The position numbers and the translations under genes were made by a program. From Palsa-506 sp963707065 (GTDB lineage: Bacteria; Actinomycetota; Actinomycetes; Streptosporangiales; Streptosporangiaceae), in NCBI GenBank assembly GCA_963707065.1, contig CAVPPJ010000013.1:248001-312000 (forward strand): 64,000 nucleotides of DNA, given 5' to 3'. Below the pieces are notes generated by a model, which ran no database searches, had not been told where the DNA came from, and was given only the letters and a program-made list of their open reading frames with translations. Positions 46,437 through 54,383 of this stretch are shown here, piece by piece (position 1 is the first letter of the stretch; each line of letters opens with the position of its first letter).

Positions 46437-47302
46437 TGACGCATGGGCGCGAACCGATGGCGCTGCCGCCGTCCGGCCTGCGCGAACGTGTCCTGGAGGC
46501 GTCCCAGCGGGCCAGGGCAGCCGGCCGCCCCGCACCCGAGGCCGCCGAGATCTCGGCGGCCGAGGCCTTCAGCCGCGCAGCCGAGGCCTTTTACGGGCTG
46601 CTCGACGCGCTGAGTGATGAAGACTGGCGGATGCCAGTCCTGCGGGACCTGGACGTGCAGGGCCTTGTCGGTCATCTGATCGGCGTCGAGGATCACGTGC
46701 ACCGCTGCCTGTCCGGCGACCCGGAGGTGGCCGAGGCGAACCATATCGAGTCGACCCAGCCCGCGGCAGCCTGCCAGGCCGGACGCCCGTGCGAGCAGAC
46801 CCGTATCGAGTGGCGTCGCGCGGCCGAGCGCACCGCTGAGCTCGTTCGAGCCTTCGGTGATCCCGGCGCCGAGGTGGCTGTGCACGGCATGCGACTGCCG
46901 CTGCGCGCGCTGCTCGTTGTCCGGGCATTCGAGCTGTGGACGCACGACAACGACATCCGCCGCGCGGCCAGGCTGCCGTCGTCGGTGCCCGACGCATCGA
47001 CGCTGGCCCTGATGACCGGGCTCGCAACCCGGCTGCTGCCAGCTGCGGCGGCCGGGGCCGGCCTGGAAGAACCGGTCAATGTGCACCTGGTGCTGACTGG
47101 GCCGGGCGGCGGCACGTGGGATCTCGCGCTCGGTGCGGGTCGGCCCGATCCCGTCTCCGTCTGCATCGTCACTGACGCGGTCGGGTTCTGCCGGCTGGTC
47201 GCCAACCGGGCCGCTCCCGCCGCCCTTGACCTGCACGTCACCGGTGACTCGTGCTGTGCCGCCAAGGTGCTTGCCGCCGCCGCAACGCTCGCACTCGATT
47301 AA
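46433..47302 (+). CDS. Mycothiol-dependent maleylpyruvate isomerase-fold (DinB-like) protein coupled to the sigma factor
   Basis: This 289-residue protein has an MDMPI N-terminal metal-binding helical bundle. DLDVQGLVGHLIGVEDHVHRCL supplies the His...Glu...His metal set, and LVVRAFELWTHDNDIR supplies the second His site. The C-terminal domain starts at about 200 (GPGGGTWDLALG) and ends LDLHVTGDSCCAAKVLAAAA. An unusual N-terminal ~40 residues (RERVLEASQRARAAG) resembles the sequence preceding MDMPI domains in sigma-linked copies. The ATGA overlap with the ECF gene makes a regulatory partnership likely: a metal- or thiol-responsive anti-sigma factor is a reasonable hypothesis, not shown by sequence. 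A mycothiol-dependent enzyme or plain DinB-like protein are alternatives. Confidence 0.72.
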   Translation: MMTHGREPMALPPSGLRERVLEASQRARAAGRPAPEAAEISAAEAFSRAAEAFYGLLDALSDEDWRMPVLRDLDVQGLVGHLIGVEDHVHRCLSGDPEVAEANHIESTQPAAACQAGRPCEQTRIEWRRAAERTAELVRAFGDPGAEVAVHGMRLPLRALLVVRAFELWTHDNDIRRAARLPSSVPDASTLALMTGLATRLLPAAAAGAGLEEPVNVHLVLTGPGGGTWDLALGAGRPDPVSVCIVTDAVGFCRLVANRAAPAALDLHVTGDSCCAAKVLAAAATLALD

Positions 47303-47402
47303 TTCGCCGGTAGCCGGGTGATCCGCCGCGCATGCGGGCGACGTATCCCTGCCGGAAGCTGCGAGCCTTCAGGCGCGCGGCACTTACGGAGGGGGTCCAG
47401 CT

Positions 47403-47705
47403 ATGAGCATTCTGGTCATCGGGAAGTTCCAGGGCGACACCGCGGCGTTCCGCCAGGCTCTCACTGACCGGGCCGGCGAGTTCGCGAAGATCGCGGACGA
47501 GGCCCGCGCGGCCGGTGCGCTTCACCACCGTTTCGGGGTTGGCGACGGCTTCGTCGTGCTCGTCGACGAATGGGAGACCGCCGGGCAGTTCCAGCAGTTC
47601 TTCTCCAACCCTGACCTGCAGGCCTTCATCGGCTCGGTCGGTGCCGCCCCGGCCCCGCCAGAGATCACCATCACCGAGGCGGTCGCCTCGGCTGACCAGT
47701 TCTAA
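47403..47705 (+). CDS. Small ferredoxin-like-fold (antibiotic biosynthesis monooxygenase-like) protein
   Basis: This 100-residue protein has the beta-alpha-beta pattern of dimeric alpha/beta barrels: MSILVIGKFQGD, FRQALTDRAGEFAKIADEAR, GALHHRFGVGDGFVVLVDEW, AGQFQQFFSNPDLQAFIGS. Family members include quinol monooxygenases and many with unknown role. A strong GGAGGGGG lies 7 nt upstream of ATG 47403. It is followed by the SnoaL-like gene with a 44-nt spacer and could be co-transcribed with the sigma operon. Confidence 0.65.
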   Translation: MSILVIGKFQGDTAAFRQALTDRAGEFAKIADEARAAGALHHRFGVGDGFVVLVDEWETAGQFQQFFSNPDLQAFIGSVGAAPAPPEITITEAVASADQF

Positions 47706-47749
47706 GGCAGTCAGGTGCCCGGTGAATCCGGGCAGGGAGGGGGTTTCCA

Positions 47750-48154
47750 GTGGCTGCTGACATCAACATCAAGACCATCGGGCAGGTATACGAGGCATTC
47801 GGCCGCGGCGATGTCGCCACGATCCTCGATGCTGTCGCCGACGACGTTGACTGGGCTGCGGAGACCACCTCGGCCGCCGCCCCCTGGTACGGCGTGCGTC
47901 ACGGCAAGGACGCCGTCGCGGGGTTCTTCGCGGCGTTCGGCTCGGCGATGGAGGTCGAGGAGTTCACGCCTGTCTCCTTCGCCGCCAATGACACCGACGT
48001 GCTCACCGTGATCCGCTTCCGGGCCAGGTCACGCAGCACCGGCAAAACCGCCGCCATGTACCTGCATCACTACTTCAGGTTCCGTGACGGCAAGATCGCC
48101 TACTACCGCGGCACCGAGGACACCGCCCAGACCGAGGCCGTCCTCCGCGACTGA
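47750..48154 (+). CDS. SnoaL-like (NTF2 superfamily) protein
   Basis: This 134-residue NTF2-fold protein reads IGQVYEAFGRGDVATILDAVADDVDWA, given by YEAFGRGDVATIL, then WYGVRHGKDAVAGFFAAFG and YLHHYFRFRDGKIAYYRGTED. Such cone-shaped barrels act as ketosteroid-isomerase- or polyketide-cyclase-like enzymes or ligand binders; no catalytic pair can be assigned. The start is GTG 47750 with GGGAGGGGG upstream. It pairs with the preceding small barrel gene, suggesting a short stress or detoxification operon (inference). Confidence 0.78.
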   Translation: MAADINIKTIGQVYEAFGRGDVATILDAVADDVDWAAETTSAAAPWYGVRHGKDAVAGFFAAFGSAMEVEEFTPVSFAANDTDVLTVIRFRARSRSTGKTAAMYLHHYFRFRDGKIAYYRGTEDTAQTEAVLRD

Positions 48155-48229
48155 GCCGGGTCGGCTACCAGTCTCGTTCAGCGCATGTCAGTTGCGGACT
48201 TCATAGCTGTATAAGGCGCCACGGGCGCA

Positions 48230-49024
48230 TCAGCCCGCCGGCGGGCGCTCGAAGCTGACCTGGTCTTCGGTGACCTCGAATCCGCACGAGCGGTACACCC
48301 GGATGGCCTGCTGATCCGGCTCCGCGACGATCACCAGGGTGCTCGCGGCGAGCTGGGCCAGCGCGTAGCGGCCGGCCTGGTAGACGAGCGTCCCGGCTAG
48401 TCCCTGCCGGCGGGCAGCCGGATGGGTCTCTACGTCCTGGTAGCGGGCGATACCGTTGCCGTCCGTGCAGATGCCAAGCTGGGCCACGAGCCTGCGGCCG
48501 GCGAACGCGCCGAGCCAGCAGCCGTGGCCCGCCTCGGCCAGCCCGCGCTGCGCGGTGATCCTGCTCTCCAGGAATCCGCGGTCGGCGGGTGGATCCTCGG
48601 GTCCGGTGCAGGCAATCCGGAGCTCGACGGCCTGCTGCCAATCGGCGGAGCCGGTCAGGGGGCGGTACTCAGCCGATCGGTTGGGGTGCGGCGGCTGGTG
48701 CATTTCAGCGGCCGTCAGTACGGTTTCACGCCGGAACATCAGTCCCGCGGCCTCGAACTCAGCCGGGTCGACGGTGCTCCGGTCAGTGACATCAATGCCG
48801 AGCGCCACGTGACCGGCGGCCGGGAACTCGGCCGCGAATCTTGACAGCCACCTGCTCACGCTGCCCGGCGCGGGAGGTGCTGCCAGCAACAGGAAGTTAC
48901 CCCACCAGTACACCGGGTTGGCCGGGCTGCGGACCACGACGCAGTCGCCGTTGTCAGCGCGCTCGCCGCCCTCCAGAAGCCGCAGCATGATGTCAGTCCG
49001 GTAGCCGAGCGACTTGATGTCCAC
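48230..49024 (-). CDS. GNAT family N-acetyltransferase
   Basis: This 264-residue protein has a degenerate N-terminal GNAT-like half (VVVRSPANPVYWWGNFLLL) and a C-terminal catalytic GNAT domain. The acetyl-CoA signature is VETHPAARRQGLAGTLVYQAG (V-x-x-H-P-x-x-R-x-x-G-x-A/G), followed by LVIVAEPDQQAIRVYRSCGFE. Acceptor unknown. It is monocistronic on this strand and convergent with the SnoaL-like gene. Confidence 0.85.
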   Translation of the reverse strand: MDIKSLGYRTDIMLRLLEGGERADNGDCVVVRSPANPVYWWGNFLLLAAPPAPGSVSRWLSRFAAEFPAAGHVALGIDVTDRSTVDPAEFEAAGLMFRRETVLTAAEMHQPPHPNRSAEYRPLTGSADWQQAVELRIACTGPEDPPADRGFLESRITAQRGLAEAGHGCWLGAFAGRRLVAQLGICTDGNGIARYQDVETHPAARRQGLAGTLVYQAGRYALAQLAASTLVIVAEPDQQAIRVYRSCGFEVTEDQVSFERPPAG

Positions 49025-49116
49025 CGCTGGAGCCTAGCTACCCCGCGGCTCGGCGCGGGGCTGCCCGGCGAGCCGGGCCGCTGCACCGGACGTCGCAGGA
49101 TCTGGCGCAGGGCCGG

Positions 49117-50172
49117 TCAGAAGACCGGGATGATGTCCTCGGGGTTGATGTCGGCGGAGACGTCCACGCCCTCGATGTCGAGTTCGGGGATGGCGGGGAA
49201 CTCGATCCCCCAGCGCTGCACGATCACCCGGATCTTGGCGATCGCCTGCTTCCAGTTCTCGGCCTGCTGCTCATAGGTCAGCACGCCAAGCCCGGCATCC
49301 CTGGCATAGCTCATCAGGATCCGGTGGTTGGGCAGGAAGTACGGCGGGATGTCCCAGAATCCGTCCGGCGGCTCCCAGAGGATCATCGACAGGAAGATGA
49401 AGCCGGCCCTGAGCTGGCGGGTGATCGTCGTCTTGACGTCGTCGGTCAGGCCTGGCCACTCGTTCTCCAGGATCGTCATGCAGATCTGCAGATGCCGGGA
49501 CTCGTCGCGGCCGATCCGCTGGAACATCTCCGAGAACACCGGGTGCGTCGTGTTGGATGCCATCCCGCGGAACAAGGTGGACGCTGCCATCTCGCCCATC
49601 ATGAAGCTGGTGAACAGGACCGGCAGCGTGTACTTGCCGACCGCCTTGCTGTAGCCGCTCCAGTACCGGCCGCCGTTGTGGTACAGCCACGCGATGTTGT
49701 TGTGCGCCGCGCGCTCAAGGTCGGTCGACGGGGACCAGTTGAGCGGCCCGCCCGGCCAGAGCGCGGCGATCGAGCGCTGGCAGCACTCCTCGTGGTTCAT
49801 CTCGTCCCGGGTGATCGAGAAGAAGCACTTGCGGACGGGGTCCTCCTCGTGCTTCTCGAACGCCTCGATCGTGGCGCGGGCGAACACGGCGGGCCCGGAG
49901 GCGTCGAAGTTGGCGAGCACGGAGAACCAGTACATGATCCCGAGCCGCTGCTCGGACGTGAAATCTCCCGCGCGCAGGCCGTCCCACGGCAGATCAGCAG
50001 GGTTCCAGACCGCCAGCTTGGACTTCTGGTAGATCGCGGCGAGCTTCTCGGTCTCGACCCGCCACTCCATCGGGTAGATGTTCGGCTGCGGGATCTCCGG
50101 CGCGGGCCAGAACCCGCCGTCCGGGATGGTCAGCTCGTCTTTCCGCGCTGCTGCACTCTCGGACTCCGCCAC
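49117..50172 (-). CDS. Ferritin-like di-iron protein (RNR-R2/AurF-like oxygenase candidate)
   Basis: The 351-residue helical protein shows a complete carboxylate-bridged di-iron ligand set: Glu103 (ATIEAFEKHE), Glu124 and His127 (RDEMNHEE), Glu194 (MMGEMAAS), and Glu224 and His227 (RDESRHLQI). The two ExxH motifs and spacing fit ribonucleotide-reductase-like oxygenases such as AurF-type N-oxygenases or BoxB-like epoxidases. It is not a storage ferritin. No reductase partner is adjacent. The C-terminal ~100 residues (WDIPPYFLPNHRILMSYARD...) are family-specific. It lies next to an acyl-CoA dehydrogenase on the same strand with a ~200-nt spacer, hinting at lipid or acyl-CoA oxidation (weak inference). 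Confidence 0.75.
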   Translation of the reverse strand: MAESESAAARKDELTIPDGGFWPAPEIPQPNIYPMEWRVETEKLAAIYQKSKLAVWNPADLPWDGLRAGDFTSEQRLGIMYWFSVLANFDASGPAVFARATIEAFEKHEEDPVRKCFFSITRDEMNHEECCQRSIAALWPGGPLNWSPSTDLERAAHNNIAWLYHNGGRYWSGYSKAVGKYTLPVLFTSFMMGEMAASTLFRGMASNTTHPVFSEMFQRIGRDESRHLQICMTILENEWPGLTDDVKTTITRQLRAGFIFLSMILWEPPDGFWDIPPYFLPNHRILMSYARDAGLGVLTYEQQAENWKQAIAKIRVIVQRWGIEFPAIPELDIEGVDVSADINPEDIIPVF

Positions 50173-50368
50173 GTCCCGCTCCGTCCCTCATGCTTCGCGA
50201 GCGCACCGCCGCGCCGCCGCAGGTATATGCCCGGCGCCGGGGGCGCCGGACCACCGTGTGACACGATACCGCCAGATCTGCGAATTGGCGTTATAGAGAT
50301 GCGCCGCCGGCCGGCCACTGCCCATCGACGCCTCGCCCACGGGAAGCCCGGCCGCCTGCGCGGCGGTG

Positions 50369-51511
50369 TCAGACGCCGAGCCCGCGGCCGATGATCTCCT
50401 TCATGATCTCCGTCGTGCCGCCGAAGATCGTCTGCGCCCTGCCGTCGGCGAACGCGCGCGCCACCGGGTACTCGCGCATGTAGCCGTAGCCGCCGTGCAG
50501 CTGGACGCACCGATCAACGATGCGCGTGCACAATTCCGTGTCCCACCACTTGAGCATCGAGGCGTCCTCGTTCGACAGCCGGCCCGCAATGTGCTCGGTG
50601 ACCGCCCGGTCGGTGAATGCCCTGGCCACCGCCAGCTCGGTCGCCATCTCGGCGAGCACGAAACGGTTGTACTGGAAACTCCCGATCGGGCGCCCGAAGG
50701 CCTGGCGCTGCTTGCAGTACTCCAGCGTCTGCTCGAAGACGGCTTCGGCCCCGGCCAGGGCCGTCGTGCCGATCGAGACCCGCTCCCTGGGGAGGTTCTG
50801 CATCAGGGCGACGAAACCGCCGCCTGCATCCCCGAGGAGGTTGTCCGCGGGCACCCGGACGTCGCTGAAGAACAACTCGGAGGTGTCCTGCGCGTGCATG
50901 CCGACCTTGTCCAGGTTGCGGCCGCGCTCGAAGCCGGCCATGCCGCGCTCGACCACGAGCAGGCTGATGCCGCGCGGGCCGGCCGCCGGATCGGTGCGCG
51001 CCACGACGATCACCAGGTCGCACATCTGGCCGTTGGAGATGAAGGTCTTCTGGCCGTTCAGCACGTAGTGGCCGCCGTCTCGCACGGCGGACGTGCGGAT
51101 GCCCTGCAAATCGCTGCCCGCACCAGGCTCGCTCATCGCGATGGCCGTGATGAGCTCGCCGGAGCAGTAACCGGGCAGCCAGCGTTCGCGCTGCTCGGGG
51201 CTAGCCAGCCGAATCAGGTAGTTGCCGATGATGTCGTTGTGCACCGAGAACCCGGGGCCGTGCGCTCCGGCCCTGGCCAGTTCCTCGTTCATGATCAGGT
51301 AGTAGGTGTAGTCGGGGTTGCCGCCGCCGCCGTACTTCTCGTCAACGTCGATCCCGAGCAGGCCGGCCCGCCCGGCGGCGAGCCATACGTCCCGCGATAC
51401 GGCCCCGTCACGTTCCCACTGCTCGTGATACGGGATGATCTGCCGGGCGATGAAGGAACGGACCATTTCCCTGAACGCCTCGTGCTCGCTGGTGAAGATA
51501 TCCCGCCGCAT
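50369..51511 (-). CDS. Acyl-CoA dehydrogenase
   Basis: This 380-residue FAD flavoprotein introduces a C2-C3 double bond into acyl-CoA. Landmarks: N-terminal FTSEHEAFREMVRSFI, EKYGGGGNPDYTYYLIMNEEL, flavin/substrate motif AMSEPGAGSDLQG, FISNGQMCDLVIVVART, GSFQYNRFVLAEMATE and the C-terminal LHGGYGYMREYPVARAF, IFGGTTEIMKEIIGR. The position occupied by the catalytic Glu in medium-chain enzymes (YEGT) is Gly here (FGGT), as in long-chain-type enzymes that use a Glu elsewhere. The ATG at 51511 has GGGAGCCGGG upstream; the frame further upstream (to 51748) is antisense to the ArsR-type gene and is rejected. Confidence 0.9.
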   Translation of the reverse strand: MRRDIFTSEHEAFREMVRSFIARQIIPYHEQWERDGAVSRDVWLAAGRAGLLGIDVDEKYGGGGNPDYTYYLIMNEELARAGAHGPGFSVHNDIIGNYLIRLASPEQRERWLPGYCSGELITAIAMSEPGAGSDLQGIRTSAVRDGGHYVLNGQKTFISNGQMCDLVIVVARTDPAAGPRGISLLVVERGMAGFERGRNLDKVGMHAQDTSELFFSDVRVPADNLLGDAGGGFVALMQNLPRERVSIGTTALAGAEAVFEQTLEYCKQRQAFGRPIGSFQYNRFVLAEMATELAVARAFTDRAVTEHIAGRLSNEDASMLKWWDTELCTRIVDRCVQLHGGYGYMREYPVARAFADGRAQTIFGGTTEIMKEIIGRGLGV

Positions 51512-51604
51512 CCCGGCTCCCTGATCAGTCGGTCCCTGCCCGTGAACGTAACACTGCGTCCCCGGGCGCGTACCTGCCAAGCTAGCCCGGCACCTCCCAG
51601 ATAG

Positions 51605-51640
51605 TTGCGAAAGAAATACTTCGCAATTAGTATTTCGCAA
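51605..51640. promoter_or_regulatory. Cluster of TTGCGAA half-sites before the ArsR-type gene
   Basis: TTGCGAA (51605-51611), TTCGCAA (51620-51626) and TTTCGCAA (51633-51640) form inverted and direct half-sites in an AT-rich stretch ending 1 nt before the ATG of the regulator at 51642. Autoregulation by that protein, perhaps with control of the divergent acyl-CoA dehydrogenase, is likely. Confidence 0.6.
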
Positions 51641-51641
51641 C

Positions 51642-52307
51642 ATGTCCTTCGTAGATGAGGAAATCGGCGAGCCAGCGGGATCCGCGCCAGCGCCGCCCGA
51701 GCCGGTCCCGCCCAGGCCGGGAACGCCGGAAAACCCGCTGCAGATCACCGATCCGCTGGCAATGCGCGCGCTTGCCCATCCCGCCAGGATCGCAATCCTG
51801 CAGCACCTGGTGATCGACGGCCCGGCTACCGCGACCGCGTGCGCGCAGGTGGCCGGCCTGTCACCATCAGCCTGCAGCTACCACCTGAGGGCGCTGGCGC
51901 GGTACGGCTTCGTCGACGAGGACCAGGCCAGCGCCGCCGACGGCAGGCACCGGCCCTGGCGGGCCACCGTGGTGGCCATCTCGTTCGGCGAGCACCCGGA
52001 TCAGCCTGCTGCTGTCCAGGCGGCGGGCAAGTTGCTGGCGGCGAGTCTGCAGGCCAGGATCGGGGAGGTAAGGGCGCACTATCTCGAGCGGGAAGCCGAC
52101 TATCCGCCGGAGTGGCAAGGTGTCGCGGCAACGCGCCAGGACGTCCTGCACGTGACCGCGGACGAATTCGCCGCCGTTCAGGCGAAACTCGCGGACCTGC
52201 TGGCGGGCTATCGCCGTCTGGACCGGGCAGACCGCCCGCCCGGCGCGCGGCGTGTCCATGCGGTCTTTGACATGGTGCCGTGGTTCGATCCGGATGACGA
52301 TCAGTGA
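51642..52307 (+). CDS. ArsR-type helix-turn-helix transcriptional regulator
   Basis: This 221-residue protein has a Pro/Glu-rich leader, then a winged helix: MRALAHPARIAILQHLVIDGPATATACAQVAGLSPSACSYHLRALARYGFV, recognised by ALAHPARIAILQHL and LSPSACSYHLRALARYG. The C-terminal ~110 residues are helical (LLAASLQARIGEVRAHYL), as in the larger ArsR proteins that control efflux pumps. No metal-binding cysteine motif is visible. It overlaps the MFS gene (GTGA), so regulator and transporter are co-translated. The operator-like repeats sit directly on its translation start; a leaderless or very short-leader transcript is possible. Confidence 0.87.
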   Translation: MSFVDEEIGEPAGSAPAPPEPVPPRPGTPENPLQITDPLAMRALAHPARIAILQHLVIDGPATATACAQVAGLSPSACSYHLRALARYGFVDEDQASAADGRHRPWRATVVAISFGEHPDQPAAVQAAGKLLAASLQARIGEVRAHYLEREADYPPEWQGVAATRQDVLHVTADEFAAVQAKLADLLAGYRRLDRADRPPGARRVHAVFDMVPWFDPDDDQ

Positions 52308-53656
52308 GCGCCGCCAGCCGGTTCCGGAGCGCGTGGCGGGGCGGCCCGCTGGCAGAACGCAACTTCCGGCTGCTTACCGTCGGCCAGTTCACGTCCACGG
52401 TGGGCGACTTCTGCTACGCCATCGCGCTGCCCTGGCTGGTGCTTTCGACGCACGGCGGCCCGGTCCTGCTCGGCACCGTACTCGCCTGCTACGGCGTGCC
52501 GCGCACCGTGGCCATCCCGCTCGGCGGCGTGCTGGCCGACAAGGTCGGGCCGCGCGCGGTCATGCTCACTGCCGACGTGGTCCGCTGCGTTCTCGTCGCG
52601 GTGCTCGCCTTCTTTGCCGCCAGGCACATCGCCTCGCTGGCGGCGCTCGGGCCGGTCGCGGCGCTGCTCGGCGCCGGGGAGGGACTCTTCATCCCGTCCT
52701 CGTTCACCATCATGCCGGCCCTGCTCGGACCGGACCGGCTGCAGGCAGGAAACGCTCTCAACTCGGCGGCCATCCAGTTCGGCTCGCTGCTCGGGCCTGC
52801 GCTCGGCGGCATTCTCGTCGCGACGGCCGGCTCCGCGCCTGCCTTCGCGGTCGACGCAGCGTCATTCGCGGTATCAGCAGTGGCCCTGGGGCTGATCGTG
52901 CCCAGGGCAAGGGCCGTCCTCAGTGCTACCGCGGCTGGGACGGCCGAGCCTGGCCGCAGCGCGGCCGATGACGGGGGTGCTAGGCCGGGCACGCCGGACG
53001 CAGCGCACGGAAAGACCGCGGCGGAACCGGAAAAGCCGTCTGGCGTGTGGCCGCTGCTCCGGCACTCACGACTGCTCCAGATCCTCATGGTGGTCACCGT
53101 GGTCGCCAATGTCACCTCAGCCGGGACATTCGAGGTCGCACTGCCCGCGCTGGCTCACCTCCGGTTCGGCGCGACCGGCTACGGCGCGCTGGTCGCCTGC
53201 TTCGGCGCCGGTGCGGTCATCGGTACGCTTGCCGCCACCAGAGCTGGCCGCCTGCGACGCCCGGCGCCGGTCGCCTGTATCGCTTTCCTGGTCAGTGCCG
53301 CAGCCATCTCCCTCGTGCCGTTCTTTGGCAGCCTGGCTGGCTCAGCGGCAGCGACCCTCGTGTTCGGTGCCTGCACCGGCTTCGGCAACATCGTCATGAT
53401 CACGCTGGTCCAGCAGTGGGCGCCAGCCGCGATGCTTGGCCGGATCATGGGCGTGGTGATGCTGGCCAGCATGGGCACCTTCCCGGTCTCGGTGGCGCTG
53501 TCCGGCGTGCTGGTGCGATCCTTCGGGCCGGTCCCGTTCTTCCCGGTGGCCGGAGCCGCCCTGGCGGTGGCGATCCTCGGCGCGCTGAGCCAGCGCGAGA
53601 TCAGGGACTTCGGAACAGACGCGGCCACGCCAGCCGTACTAGTCAGGTCTGCCTAG
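52304..53656 (+). CDS. MFS transporter, drug-exporter type
   Basis: This 450-residue 12-helix major facilitator has RNFRLLTVGQFTSTVGDFCYAIALPWLVL at the start (by RNFRLLTVGQFTS), and GGVLADKVGPRAVML as the loop 2-3 motif. A long hydrophilic central loop (~205-245, ATAAGTAEPGRSAADDGGA) separates the two six-helix halves. The fold resembles the MFS_3/EntS-MefA-like exporters of macrolides and siderophores. The GTG start overlaps the regulator stop, so expression is probably induced by the pump's substrate through the ArsR-type protein. Confidence 0.87.
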   Translation: MSAASRFRSAWRGGPLAERNFRLLTVGQFTSTVGDFCYAIALPWLVLSTHGGPVLLGTVLACYGVPRTVAIPLGGVLADKVGPRAVMLTADVVRCVLVAVLAFFAARHIASLAALGPVAALLGAGEGLFIPSSFTIMPALLGPDRLQAGNALNSAAIQFGSLLGPALGGILVATAGSAPAFAVDAASFAVSAVALGLIVPRARAVLSATAAGTAEPGRSAADDGGARPGTPDAAHGKTAAEPEKPSGVWPLLRHSRLLQILMVVTVVANVTSAGTFEVALPALAHLRFGATGYGALVACFGAGAVIGTLAATRAGRLRRPAPVACIAFLVSAAAISLVPFFGSLAGSAAATLVFGACTGFGNIVMITLVQQWAPAAMLGRIMGVVMLASMGTFPVSVALSGVLVRSFGPVPFFPVAGAALAVAILGALSQREIRDFGTDAATPAVLVRSA

Positions 53657-53703
53657 GGAACATCGCGCCTAACGCCGCTCTCATCAAGGCCGCGGGCCGG
53701 CGA

Positions 53704-54258
53704 TCAGGCGGCGGTCGTCTTGGCCAGGTACGCGGCCCACTGCGGGTCGCCGTCGTGCGCCGCCCCGATCAGCCGCCAGTGCGCGCCGCGCGGCACGGCA
53801 GGCGGGCAGCGCAGGTTCCAGCCGATTTCCTCGATCAGCCGGTCGGCCTTCCCGTGGTTGCACTTCGTGCAGGATGCGACGCAGTTCTCCCAGGCGTGCG
53901 TGCCACCGCGACTGCGGGGCACCACGTGATCGATGGTGTCCGCCTTGCTGCCGCAGTAGGCGCACAGGTAATTGTCCCGGCGCATCAGCGCGGCCCGCGT
54001 CAGCGGGACGCGGCTGCGATACGGCACCCGCACGTAGCGGCGCAGCTTGATCACTGACGGGGCGGCCAGCTTGACCGTCGCGGAACGCAGCACGCCGCCG
54101 GCTGCGTCCTCGTGCACGACCTCGGCCTTCTCGCCGAGCACCAGGCACACGGCCCGGTGCAGGCAGACCGTGGTCATCGGCTCATAGGTGATGTTGAGCA
54201 GCAGTACCCGACGCACGCGCACCTCCCGCCGGATGCGCCGCTCCCGGAGCCAGCTCAT
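53704..54258 (-). CDS. HNH endonuclease domain protein
   Basis: This 184-residue protein is of the widespread actinobacterial HNH type. The N-terminal VRRVLLLNITYEPMTTVCLHRAV and VIKLRRYVRVPYR precede the HNH nuclease core, which starts with YLCAYCGSKADTIDHVVPRSRGG, identified by CAYCG and TIDHVVPRSRGG. ENCVASCTKCNHGKADR completes the zinc-binding CxxC pair. A role in DNA processing is presumed. ATG 54258 is used; a GTG at 54216 (VRRVLLLN) is equally plausible and matches conserved starts better. Confidence 0.87.
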   Translation of the reverse strand: MSWLRERRIRREVRVRRVLLLNITYEPMTTVCLHRAVCLVLGEKAEVVHEDAAGGVLRSATVKLAAPSVIKLRRYVRVPYRSRVPLTRAALMRRDNYLCAYCGSKADTIDHVVPRSRGGTHAWENCVASCTKCNHGKADRLIEEIGWNLRCPPAVPRGAHWRLIGAAHDGDPQWAAYLAKTTAA

Positions 54259-54383
54259 CCGTGACCAGTGTGATTGCCCGACAGCCAGTCCGGCAACTCC
54301 TATAGCCTATCGGCGCGCCCGGCCGAGGGCACGTACCCGGCAGCCGCGCAGGCGGCGCTGCCGGTAGCCCTAGAGTGAAAACC

